A DNA stretch of 53,069 bases from Lusitaniella coriacea LEGE 07157 (lineage in GTDB: Bacteria > Cyanobacteriota > Cyanobacteriia > Cyanobacteriales > Spirulinaceae), in contig NZ_JADEWZ010000038.1 in NCBI RefSeq assembly GCF_015207425.1, positions 1-53,069 on the forward strand, in the 5' to 3' direction. Each line of letters starts with the position of its first letter. Position 1 is the stretch's first letter. Of the stretch, positions 43,148-51,800 are shown one piece after another. The notes under the pieces are model-generated. The model had not been told where the DNA came from. It saw only the letters and a list, made by a program, of their open reading frames with translations, and did no database searches. The position numbers were made by a program, and so were the translations under genes.

Positions 43148-46100
43148 ATGACTAACCCCTCGATCGTTCTTCCCGGCTATCAACTTGCAGAGCAAATCTA
43201 CGATGGTTCGCGAACCCTGGTCTATCGCGGAACGCGCAATGCCGACGAGAAACCCGTCATCATCAAATTCTTACGCAATGAATACCCGACTTTTAGCGAG
43301 CTGGTTCAATTCCGCAATCAATATACCATTGCCAAAAACCTCGATCTCCTTGGAATTGTCAAGCCTTTAGCCCTGGAAACCTATCGCAATGGCTATGCTT
43401 TAGTCATGCCTGACGAACAGGCGGTGTCCCTTCAAGATTGGAGATGGGGGCGTGGAGACGGGAAGACAGGGAAACGCGAGGAACAGTTACCGATCGCGGA
43501 TTTTCTTAAGATGGGGATACAACTGGCGGATATTTTGCACGGATTGTATCAAAATCGGGTGATTCACAAAGATATTAAACCCGCAAACATTCTCATTCAT
43601 CAGTCAACGAAACAAGTCAAACTGATTGACTTTTCTATCTCTTCCCTGCTTCCCAAAGAAACCCAGGAAATCCAAAATCCTAACGTCCTCGAAGGAACCC
43701 TTGCTTACCTTTCTCCAGAACAAACCGGGCGCATGAATCGAGGCGTTGACTACCGCAGCGACTTTTATTCTTTGGGGGTAACCTTTTATGAATTATTAAA
43801 AGGAAAACTTCCCTTTAATAGCGATGACCCAATGGAGTTGGTCCATTGTCATATTGCTAAATCTCCTATTTCAATTACCAGTCAAAAGATTCCACAAACG
43901 CTATCAGACATTGTAATGAAGCTGATGGCAAAGAATGTCGAAGATCGCTATCAGAATGCCTTGGGATTGAAATACGATCTCGAAAAGTGTTTGAAGCAAT
44001 GGCAGGAAACCGGGACAATTGAAGAGTTTGAACTGGGGAAACGAGATGTGCGCGATCGTTTCATTATTCCCGAAAAGCTCTACGGACGAGAGGCAGAAGT
44101 TGCACAGTTACTAGAAGCATTTGAGCGAATTTCTCAAGGGAGTTCGGAATTAAGCGAGCAACCCCTCACCCCATCTCCCAGTCCCCCTGTCTCCCCCCCT
44201 TCCCGTAGCGAATTAGTCTTAGTAGCTGGCTACTCTGGCGTGGGGAAAACGGCTGTCGTTAATGAAGTCCACAAACCCATTGTCAAACAACGAGGATACT
44301 TCATCAAAGGGAAATTCGATCAATTCAACCGCAACATTCCTTTCAGTGCCTTCGTTCAAGCATTTCGCGATTTGATGGGTCAATTGCTATCGGAAAGTAA
44401 CACTCAATTGGAACAGTGGAAAGCCACAATTCTTTCCGCATTGGGGGAAAACGGACAAGTCATTATTGATGTCGTTCCGGAATTAGAACAGATTATCGGT
44501 CAGCAACCTGCCGTTACCGAACTCTCAGGAAGCGAAGCGCAAAATCGCTTTAACCGTTTATTTAGTAAATTTGTTCGAGTTTTCACCACAAAAGAACATC
44601 CCTTAACCATCTTTCTTGATGACTTGCAGTGGGCGGATTCAGCCTCGCTTAGTCTCATGAAATTGCTGATGGGGGCAAAAGAAAGCAATTATTTATTAAC
44701 GATTGGAGCCTATCGGGATAATGAAGTATTTCCCGCCCATCCACTCATGTCCGCATTAGAGGAGATTGAAAAAGCAGGAGTCGCCGTTGGCACGATTACC
44801 CTAACGCCCCTGACTCCGCCCCATCTCAATCAACTGATCGCCGATACCCTTAATTGCCAAGCTGGACTCGCCCAACCCTTGACAGAACTGGTGTATCAAA
44901 AAACCCAAGGAAACCCTTTCTTTGCGACTCAGTTTCTCAAAGCACTTTACGAAGACGAGCTAATTCGTTTCGATCTGCAAATAGGGCATTGGCAGTGCGA
45001 TATCGCTCGCGTGAAACAGTTGGCGCTGACAGATGATGTGGTGGAATTTATGTCGCTGCAACTCCAGAAGTTGCCCCAAACGACCCAGAATATCCTCAAG
45101 TTGGCAGCTTGTATTGGCAACCAGTTTGATTTAGAAACTTTAGCTGTTGTGTCCGAGCAGGGAGAGGCGGAAGCAGCAACAGCGTTGTGGCGAGCGTTGC
45201 AGGAAGGGTTGGTGTTGCCCCAAAGTGAGGTGTACAAGTTCTATCAATCACAGGAGCGCGATCCTTGCCGGGATCTGCCGACCGTAACACGCGCGTCATC
45301 CATTTCCCCAGAAGATGCCGTACCCCGCACCAAAACAGCGCTGCCTACCCAATCGCCCCATTATAAATTTTTACACGATCGCGTCCAGCAAGCCGCTTAT
45401 TCTTTAATTAAAGCAGAAGAAAAACAGACCACTCACCTCAAAATTGGGCAATTGCTGCTTGAAAACGCGACAGAAGCCGAACGAGAAGAAAAGATATTTG
45501 ATATTGTCAATCAACTCAACATTAGTACGTCTTTAATCGAATCAGAATCCGAGCGCGATCGCCTCGCCCAATTAAATTTACTCGCAGGACACAAAGCCAA
45601 AGCTTCCACCGCTTATGCTGCGGCAAAAAACTATTTGGAGATAGGAATTAACTTACTCAGCTCAAATTGCTGGCAAGACCAATATTCACTCACTCTAAAT
45701 CTTTATAAATCAGTTGCCGAAACTGCATTTTTAAACGGACATTTCGAGGCGATGCAGCAGTGGATATCGACAATTATTGAGAACTCAAAAACCCTCCTCG
45801 ATCGCATCGAAGTTTATGAAACGCTGATCTACGCGCGCATTGCCCAAAAAGAACCCTTAGAGGGAGTAAAAATCGGAGTTCAAGTCTTAAACCAATTGGG
45901 AATTAAATTACCAGAAAATCCTGCTGAAGAAGATATTCAACAAGCCATAAAAGACACAACAGCTTGCTTGCCTGCTCAGGGAATTGAAAGCCTAGCTCAA
46001 CTGCCACAAATGCGCGATCCTAAAACCCTGGCGGCCATGAAAATTTCCTTCGCTCTCGCACCGGCTGCCTATGTTTCCGGTTCCCCAATTTTTCTTCTGA

Positions 46101-48694
46101 ATGCCCTAGCAGAAATTCGCAATTCGATCGCCTATGGAAATGCCCCAACCTCTGCTGCGGCTTATGCCCACTATGGAATTATCCTGTGTGGAATTATGAA
46201 CGATATCGAATCGGGATATCAATTTGGTAAACTGGCGTTGGAGTTATCAGGAAAATCAAATAATAAAGCCTTAAATGCCAAGATTGCGATGATTTTTGGC
46301 TCGTTTATTTGGCCGTGGAAAATCCCTTGGGGCAATACCTTAAATCTTTTGCAATCGGGTTACACCTATGGGTTAGATTCGGGTAGTTTAGAACTTGCCG
46401 CTTTCTGCCGTTCTTTTGAAGCTCAATCTGCCTATTTTATGGGACAAGAACTCTCGGAATTAGCATCGAAGTGTTCGATCTATACGGAGCAAGTTCGACA
46501 AATTCAGCAAGAATTAAATATCACCTTAATGGAGCAACTCCATCAAACAATTCTCAATTTACAGGGACAATCTGACGATCCTTGTATTTTAGTGGGAGAT
46601 GTTGCCAATGAGATCGAACTGATTCCTCAATATCAAGAGACAAATAATCCTTTGGCATTGTATGGAGTGTATTTGCATAAAGCAATTTTGTGTTACCTCT
46701 TCGATCGGTATTCAGAAGCCTTAGATTGTATTGAAACAGCAAGTAATTATATCGGCGGAGTAACCGCCCAAGTGGTGATTCCCGTTTCGTATTTCTATAA
46801 CTCTTTGATTCGTTTGGCGATCGCGGCGACAGCACCCGAAGAGGAACGAAAAGTACATCTTGAAATGGTAGCTGCCAATCAAAATAAAATAGAGAATTGG
46901 AAACAACACGCTCCTCAAAATTTTCAACATAAGTACGATCTTGTTGAAGCAGAAAAATATCGGATGCTGGGCGAGAAAATGAAAGCGATGGAATTTTACG
47001 ACTTGGCGATTTCTGGAGCCAAAACTAACAAGTATCTGCAAGAAGAAGCCCTCGCCAACGAGCTTACCGCCAAATTTTACCTCGATTGGGGGAAAGAAAA
47101 AATCGCCCAAGCTTATATGATAGAAGCCTACTATTGCTACGCCCGTTGGGGAGCTAAAGCCAAAACCGACCAACTCGAATCCATCTATCCCCAGTTCCTC
47201 GCTCCCATCCTGCAACAACAACAACCCCAATTTGACCCCGATTCAACCCTCACTTGGAATGCGACGCAAACCATTACCCGTCAAAGCAGTACGAAAGCTT
47301 CTTCAACCCTAGATTTCACCACGGCGCTCAAAGCATCCCAAGCAATTTCAGAAGAGATTCAGCTTGATAGTTTGCTCTCTACCCTGATGCAAGTGGTCAT
47401 TGAAAATGCGGGTGCGGACAAAGGAGCATTGATTTTGTTGGAGTCGGGAGATTGGGTGGTACGGGCAATGGCAACCCTCAAGGCGAGTTCGGAGGGAGAT
47501 TGCACGATTCATACCGTCCTCTCCTGTCCAATGGAAGAAAGCGAGGAAATTCCTTCTACTTTGGTGCGCTACGTTTCTCGCACGAGGGAACTGTTAGTTA
47601 TCAATGATGTCGCTGCGGATAAGTCTTTTGCCGGGGATTCCTATTTCATCGTGCAATCGCCTCAATCGCTGATGTGCGCGCCGATTGTGCGGCAAGGTCG
47701 TGTTATTGGGATATTGTATTTAGAAAACCAGTCAGCGAAAGAAAGTTTTACGCGCGATCGCGTGGAAGTTCTCAATCTCTTGTGCGCTCAAGCTGCCATC
47801 TCCCTGGAAAATGCCCAACTTTACCAACAAGCACGGCAAGCTTTAACTGATTTACAAACCGCACAACTACAACTCGTCCAAAACGAGAAAATGGCAACCC
47901 TCGGCAATCTCGTCGCGGGAGTGGCACACGAAATCAACAACCCCCTGTCCTTCATCGGCGGAAACGTCGATGCAGCAAAGGATTATATTGCCGATCTATT
48001 TGAGATTATCCAAGGCTACCAAAACGAACTTCCCCAAACCAGTTCCGAACTCGAAGAACTCCTCGAAGACCTGGATTTAGAATTCATTGAGGAAGATTTA
48101 CCCAAACTCATTGCCTCAATGTCCGTGGGAGTCGAACGCATCCGCAATATCAGTACCTCTTTAAGAACATTCTCCCGCGCCGATTCCACAGAAAAAACCG
48201 CCTTTAACCTCCACGACGGAATTGACAGCACGATCCTGATTCTGAAATATCGTCTCAAAGCCAACGAACAGCGTCCGGAAATTGAGATTCTTAAAGACTA
48301 CGGAGAATTACCAGAAGTTCAATGCTTCCCCGGACAATTGAACCAAGTTTTCATGAATTTGTTAGCTAACGCGATCGATGCCTTTGAAGAGTTCAACATC
48401 GGGCGTTCCTACGCAGAGATCGAAGCCAATTCCAATCAAATTATCATTCGTACCGAACCGATTGAAGGAGATTCTGGGGTCATAATTCGTATTGCCGATA
48501 ATGGGAAAGGAATGTCAGAAGAGGTGCAAAAGAAAGTCTTCGAACATTTATTCACAACGAAAGGGGTGGGTAAAGGAACCGGATTGGGATTATCAATTTC
48601 CCGTCAGATTGTCGAAGAAAAACATGAGGGAAAACTAATCTGTACTTCCCAATTAAGTAAAGGAACTGAGTTTGCAATTTATTTACCTTTATAA
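43148..48694 (+). CDS. Ser/Thr kinase - AAA ATPase - GAF - histidine kinase (1848 aa)
   Basis: A cyanobacterial multidomain signalling giant (HstK type). Residues about 10-275: protein kinase, with VIHKDIKPANILI, LIDFSISSL (DFS in place of DFG) and YLSPEQTG. Residues about 355-620: ATPase with Walker A GYSGVGKT (near 361) and Walker B FLDDLQWAD (near 490). A long TPR-like helical region reaches to about 1360. GAF at about 1400-1545 (GALILLESGDW, CAPIVRQGRVIGILYLEN). HisKA VAGVAHEINNP with His1594; ATPase N-box NLLANAIDAF, DNGKGM, GKGTGLGLSI. Three sites inside the gene look repeat-derived (43442-43472, 44168-44206, 45254-45295). FIST and a kinase similar to its tail follow. Confidence 0.93.
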   Translation: MTNPSIVLPGYQLAEQIYDGSRTLVYRGTRNADEKPVIIKFLRNEYPTFSELVQFRNQYTIAKNLDLLGIVKPLALETYRNGYALVMPDEQAVSLQDWRWGRGDGKTGKREEQLPIADFLKMGIQLADILHGLYQNRVIHKDIKPANILIHQSTKQVKLIDFSISSLLPKETQEIQNPNVLEGTLAYLSPEQTGRMNRGVDYRSDFYSLGVTFYELLKGKLPFNSDDPMELVHCHIAKSPISITSQKIPQTLSDIVMKLMAKNVEDRYQNALGLKYDLEKCLKQWQETGTIEEFELGKRDVRDRFIIPEKLYGREAEVAQLLEAFERISQGSSELSEQPLTPSPSPPVSPPSRSELVLVAGYSGVGKTAVVNEVHKPIVKQRGYFIKGKFDQFNRNIPFSAFVQAFRDLMGQLLSESNTQLEQWKATILSALGENGQVIIDVVPELEQIIGQQPAVTELSGSEAQNRFNRLFSKFVRVFTTKEHPLTIFLDDLQWADSASLSLMKLLMGAKESNYLLTIGAYRDNEVFPAHPLMSALEEIEKAGVAVGTITLTPLTPPHLNQLIADTLNCQAGLAQPLTELVYQKTQGNPFFATQFLKALYEDELIRFDLQIGHWQCDIARVKQLALTDDVVEFMSLQLQKLPQTTQNILKLAACIGNQFDLETLAVVSEQGEAEAATALWRALQEGLVLPQSEVYKFYQSQERDPCRDLPTVTRASSISPEDAVPRTKTALPTQSPHYKFLHDRVQQAAYSLIKAEEKQTTHLKIGQLLLENATEAEREEKIFDIVNQLNISTSLIESESERDRLAQLNLLAGHKAKASTAYAAAKNYLEIGINLLSSNCWQDQYSLTLNLYKSVAETAFLNGHFEAMQQWISTIIENSKTLLDRIEVYETLIYARIAQKEPLEGVKIGVQVLNQLGIKLPENPAEEDIQQAIKDTTACLPAQGIESLAQLPQMRDPKTLAAMKISFALAPAAYVSGSPIFLLNALAEIRNSIAYGNAPTSAAAYAHYGIILCGIMNDIESGYQFGKLALELSGKSNNKALNAKIAMIFGSFIWPWKIPWGNTLNLLQSGYTYGLDSGSLELAAFCRSFEAQSAYFMGQELSELASKCSIYTEQVRQIQQELNITLMEQLHQTILNLQGQSDDPCILVGDVANEIELIPQYQETNNPLALYGVYLHKAILCYLFDRYSEALDCIETASNYIGGVTAQVVIPVSYFYNSLIRLAIAATAPEEERKVHLEMVAANQNKIENWKQHAPQNFQHKYDLVEAEKYRMLGEKMKAMEFYDLAISGAKTNKYLQEEALANELTAKFYLDWGKEKIAQAYMIEAYYCYARWGAKAKTDQLESIYPQFLAPILQQQQPQFDPDSTLTWNATQTITRQSSTKASSTLDFTTALKASQAISEEIQLDSLLSTLMQVVIENAGADKGALILLESGDWVVRAMATLKASSEGDCTIHTVLSCPMEESEEIPSTLVRYVSRTRELLVINDVAADKSFAGDSYFIVQSPQSLMCAPIVRQGRVIGILYLENQSAKESFTRDRVEVLNLLCAQAAISLENAQLYQQARQALTDLQTAQLQLVQNEKMATLGNLVAGVAHEINNPLSFIGGNVDAAKDYIADLFEIIQGYQNELPQTSSELEELLEDLDLEFIEEDLPKLIASMSVGVERIRNISTSLRTFSRADSTEKTAFNLHDGIDSTILILKYRLKANEQRPEIEILKDYGELPEVQCFPGQLNQVFMNLLANAIDAFEEFNIGRSYAEIEANSNQIIIRTEPIEGDSGVIIRIADNGKGMSEEVQKKVFEHLFTTKGVGKGTGLGLSISRQIVEEKHEGKLICTSQLSKGTEFAIYLPL
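43442..43472 (+). repeat. Octamer repeat inside the giant kinase gene
   Basis: GATGGGGG-CGTGGA-GACGGGAA-GACAGGGA lies in frame and encodes an insert-like RWGRGDGKTGKRE in the kinase domain, between the hinge region and the helix LKMGIQLADIL. Confidence 0.6.
44168..44206 (-). repeat. Octamer repeat (reverse) inside the giant kinase gene
   Basis: On the minus strand the block reads GACAGGGG-GACTGGGA-GATGGGG. In the protein it gives the Pro/Ser linker TPSPSPPVSPPSR just before Walker A. Confidence 0.6.
45254..45295 (-). repeat. Palindromic repeat inside the giant kinase gene
   Basis: The reverse complement GCGCGTGTTACGGTCGGCAG followed by ATCCCGGCAAGGATCGCGC matches the intergenic copy at 51659-51698 apart from a few changes. 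It encodes ERDPCRDLPTVTRA, a polar insert between the ATPase region and YKFLHDRVQQAAYSL. Confidence 0.65.
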
Positions 48695-48731
48695 AAGACT
48701 ACAATTTGATTAATCCTTGGAAAAATTCATT

Positions 48732-49874
48732 ATGAAAATAGCTGTTGGTCATAGCCTCGATCCCGATTCTCTAGAAGCGATCGATGAAGTATTAGAGCAG
48801 TGCGATCGAATCTTGGAGGGAGCTAAACCGAAAGCAGGAATCTTGTTTGCTGCCATAGGTTTTGATTATGCTCTAATTCTCAAACGGATCGATGAAGTAT
48901 TTCCAAATATCGAATTAATTGGTGGAACGACAGATGGAGAAGTTTCGTCAATTTTTGGATTTCAGCAAGATTCAATAACTTTAATGGTTTTTGACTTAGA
49001 AAATGTTGAAATTCGTGCTGCTGTAGGAAGAAATATTTCTGAAGATCCGACAAGAATTGCTCGAGAAACCGTTGAAAAAGCCTTGGAATCCATTAACACT
49101 TCTCCCAAATTTTGTATTGCCCTCCCAGAAAGCTTGACAACAAGTACAGTATCTATTTTAAGTGGGCTTCAACTCGCTTTAGAAAATGTTCCTATTTTTG
49201 GTGGAGCAACGGCAGATAATTGGGAGTTTCAATGCACTCATCAATTTTATAAAACAGAGGTTTTAAGTGATTCAGTTCCCATTTTGTTATTTGCAGGAGA
49301 CTTGTTATTTTCTCACGGCGTTTCAAGTGGATGGAAACCGTTAGGTAAAAAAGGAGTTCTAACAAAAGTAGATCGCAATATCGTGTATGAAATTGATAAC
49401 AATTCTGCTCTCGACTTTTATCGCTATTATCTGGATGGTTTGACGGCTGTTGCAGAATATCCGATCGCGGTTTTCTCGCCCGACACAACCCAGTTTTATT
49501 TGAGAGGCTGCATGGGTTACGATGAAAGTGCGGAGAGTATTACCCTAGCAGGTGATGTTTTTGAAGGAGCCGTTATTCAAATTGCAGAAGCAGCCTGTGA
49601 AGATATTCTAGCCGCATCCAAAATTGCATTTAAAAATGCAATGGAAACTTACCCAGGGGAGAACCCAATTGCAGTTTTGATTTTTTCCTGCGCCAGTCGC
49701 CGACACCTCTTGGGAATGATGACTAACGAAGAATATGAAATTATTCAAGGCTGCTTCGATCGAGATATTCTAAGTTGTGGTTTTTATACTTATGGAGAAA
49801 TTTCTCCTCTTTTAAACAAAAACAAAGCTGTTTTTCATAATATAACATTTACATCTTTGCTTATCGGAAAGTGA
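48732..49874 (+). CDS. FIST domain sensor protein (380 aa)
   Basis: FIST N and FIST C domains bind small ligands, proposed to be amino acids, and usually feed signal proteins. FIST_N is about residues 25-215 (GILFAAIGFDYALILKRI, IGGTTDGEVSS, PIFGGATADNWEF). FIST_C is about 220-365 (NSALDFYRYYLDGL, AVFSPDTTQFYLRG, VLIFSCASRRHLLGM). ATG 48732 is taken; TTG 48717 would add five residues. It lies 37 bases after the giant kinase and 9 bases before the next kinase, so the three very likely work as one unit. The stand-alone form could be the ligand sensor of the neighbouring kinases (inference). Confidence 0.9.
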   Translation: MKIAVGHSLDPDSLEAIDEVLEQCDRILEGAKPKAGILFAAIGFDYALILKRIDEVFPNIELIGGTTDGEVSSIFGFQQDSITLMVFDLENVEIRAAVGRNISEDPTRIARETVEKALESINTSPKFCIALPESLTTSTVSILSGLQLALENVPIFGGATADNWEFQCTHQFYKTEVLSDSVPILLFAGDLLFSHGVSSGWKPLGKKGVLTKVDRNIVYEIDNNSALDFYRYYLDGLTAVAEYPIAVFSPDTTQFYLRGCMGYDESAESITLAGDVFEGAVIQIAEAACEDILAASKIAFKNAMETYPGENPIAVLIFSCASRRHLLGMMTNEEYEIIQGCFDRDILSCGFYTYGEISPLLNKNKAVFHNITFTSLLIGK

Positions 49875-49883
49875 TGAAATTTC

Positions 49884-50924
49884 ATGGATTTAAATGACAA
49901 TGAGAAAATCAATAAACAATTAGAGAAAGAAAATAGAATTCTCAAAAAAAAGATCGAACGCCTACAAGAGGAACGAAAAACGCTAGAGAAAATTAACCGT
50001 AATAAAGAAGAAGTTTTCAAAAAGATAATTCAAGAACTCCAGGATCATCAAGCAACTTTGGAAAAGAAGAGTCGCGATCTCAAAGAAGCATTTGACGATC
50101 TAAAAATGATGGAAAACAAAATGTCTTCTTTAGGGGGCTTGGTTGCAGGAGTGGCACACGAAATTAATAATCCCATCGGGTTTCTTGCAGGAAATTTAAA
50201 ACCGGCTGAGGACTATGTGCGAGACTTATTAGGATTAATCTCGCTCTATCAAGACAAATTCCCGAACCCTGGCGAAGAAATTGAAGAAGAGATTGAAGCG
50301 ATTGATTTTGATTTTGTTCGCAAAGATTTGCTCAAACTTCTTACGTCTATGAAAGAGGGAATCAATCGTATTCGCAATATTAGTAATTCTCTACGGACTT
50401 TTGCAAGAACGGATATAGAGCGGCTAATTCCATTTGATATTCATGAAGGCATTGACAGTACGCTTTTGATTCTCAAACATCGCTTGAAAGCTAACGAAGA
50501 TCGTCCTGTAATTGAGATCCTCAAAAAGTACGACGATCTACCATTAGTTAAGTGCTTTCCAGGACAATTGAATCAGGTTTTCATGAATGTTCTTGCCAAT
50601 GCGATTGATGCGTTAGAAGAATCAAATAAAGGGAAGTCTTACGCTCAAATTGAGGCAAATCCCAATCGAATTACAATTCAAACGCAACAGGAAGAAAATT
50701 GTGTAATTATCCGCATTGGCGATAATGGCAAGGGAATGTTTGAGGCGGTTAGAAGGCGAATTTTCGAGCAAACCTTTACAACCAAAGGTGTCGGGAAAGG
50801 AACGGGATTAGGACTCGCGATCGCGCGGAAAATAATTGAAGAAAAACATGGCGGATCTCTGCATTGTACCTCCGAACCGGGAAACGGAACTGAGTTTGCT
50901 ATTTCTCTTCCTCTTGAAATGTGA
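49884..50924 (+). CDS. Histidine kinase with coiled-coil N-terminus (346 aa)
   Basis: Residues about 5-80 are a strongly charged coiled coil (EKENRILKKKIERLQEERK). The kinase core has VAGVAHEINNPIGFLAGN with His92, RIRNISNSLRTFART, KCFPGQLNQVFMNVLANAID, DNGKGM and GVGKGTGLGLAIARK. The core is closely similar to the last 280 residues of the giant kinase at 43148 (for example FPGQLNQVFMN and RIRNIS identical), so one arose by duplication of the other. There is no sensor domain of its own; FIST nine bases upstream is the obvious partner. A relic of a further kinase tail follows (50925-51068). Confidence 0.92.
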   Translation: MDLNDNEKINKQLEKENRILKKKIERLQEERKTLEKINRNKEEVFKKIIQELQDHQATLEKKSRDLKEAFDDLKMMENKMSSLGGLVAGVAHEINNPIGFLAGNLKPAEDYVRDLLGLISLYQDKFPNPGEEIEEEIEAIDFDFVRKDLLKLLTSMKEGINRIRNISNSLRTFARTDIERLIPFDIHEGIDSTLLILKHRLKANEDRPVIEILKKYDDLPLVKCFPGQLNQVFMNVLANAIDALEESNKGKSYAQIEANPNRITIQTQQEENCVIIRIGDNGKGMFEAVRRRIFEQTFTTKGVGKGTGLGLAIARKIIEEKHGGSLHCTSEPGNGTEFAISLPLEM

Positions 50925-50942
50925 GCATTTCGTCGCAATTTT

Positions 50943-51068
50943 GGGAATGATGGGAAAAGAGCGTCACGGAAAAAACATGGGGGAAACCTGACGTGCGACT
51001 CAAAATGGGGTCAGGAAACGGAGTTTGTGGTGGAATTGCCTGTGAAGTTGAACCTAAAAGTGGGTTGA
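50943..51068 (+). pseudogene. Relic of a third histidine kinase C-terminus
   Basis: In one frame 50970-51068 reads KKHGGNLTCDSKWGQETEFV and on to VELPVKLNLKVG, stop. This is the usual end of a HATPase domain and lines up with EEKHGGSLHCTSEPGNGTEF in the kinase just upstream. Before it, 50943-50957 gives GNDGK, perhaps what remains of the DNGKG box after a deletion that removed everything between G1 and the last strands. No start or H-box remains. Confidence 0.7.
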
Positions 51069-51122
51069 GGGCGCGTTTGATGGCATTATTTTCAAGCAAG
51101 ATTGCTTTATGATAGAAAAGCT

Positions 51123-51206
51123 GGAGAGGTGGCAGAGTGGTCGATCGCGCTCGACTTGAAATCGAGTGACCCAAAAGGTCCGTGGGTTCGAATCCCACCC
51201 TCTCCG
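51123..51206 (+). tRNA. tRNA-Ser (anticodon TGA)
   Basis: Acceptor arms GGAGAGG and CCTCTCC pair (discriminator G). The anticodon stem CTCGA/TCGAG holds the loop CTTGAAA, giving anticodon TGA. A long variable arm (GACC..GGTC) is typical of class II tRNA-Ser. T-arm GTGGG-TTCGAAT-CCCAC. No encoded CCA. Confidence 0.95.
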
Positions 51207-51226
51207 TTTAATGGAGTTCGGCGTTG

Positions 51227-51443
51227 CGTTTGATGTGCGGAGTGAGGTTTCCAAGTCCGTGTCATCTGACGGGGCGTACAGGGTTTCGAGGTTTCCTCGA
51301 AACACAGCCCCTCGATTTTCCCCAGATGTTTATACCGGACGTTCGCCTTGAAGAATCTCCTCATGAGGGAACCTCAGAGTGCCTCGCGCTGAGGACGCAA
51401 GCCGACCTTAAAAGCTTTGGTGGCTTCTGGATAATACACATCA
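51227..51443 (+). repeat. Nested-hairpin MITE-like element, copy B (217 bp)
   Basis: Ends CGTTTGATGTG (51227) and AATACACATCA (51443) are near inverted repeats and match copy A in reverse. Inside, GTCCG-TGT-CATCTG...CAGATG...CGGAC encloses GGGGC/GCCCC and a hairpin GTTTCGAGG-TTT-CCTCGAAAC. It starts about 20 bases after tRNA-Ser. No coding capacity. Confidence 0.65.
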
Positions 51444-51800
51444 GAAGTGGATTGTTGCGAAATATTAATTATTCAGAGATTTTGCATAAAAACTCGACTT
51501 TGAGGCGGAGTGATGGGTGCTTGTTGCAAAACAGGTTCGCGTACAACCTTAACTTAATGACACTGACTTAAAGTTGAAACGGGGGAACCTTTTCGAGCAA
51601 ATTTCGACGTTAAGCCCCGAAGCAAGATTCTACGCCATTTTTATTCAAATTTTAAGTCGCGCGTGCTGCGGTCGGCAGATCCCTGCCAGAATCGCGCCAA
51701 CAGGAGGTTTAAGCCCAAACAGAATGTCTCAGACAAAAGATTGGGTGCAATTACCATTCAGCAATTCGACACTCAATTTACTAGACGGAGCATATTTTTC
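51444..51800. other. Gene-free interval before the dioxygenase gene
   Basis: The frame at 51574-51804 and the leader of the longer dioxygenase frame (51663-51800) are not convincing genes. The interval carries the palindromic repeat 51659-51698. Confidence 0.55.
51659..51698 (+). repeat. Palindromic repeat, intergenic copy
   Basis: GCGCGTGCTGCGGTCGGCAG, continuing ATCCCTGCCAGAATCGCGCC, has the inner hairpin GGCAG-ATCC-CTGCC. Its reverse complement resembles 45254-45295 in the giant kinase gene. The start GCGCGTGCTGCG recurs in reverse at about 52834-52846. Confidence 0.65.
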
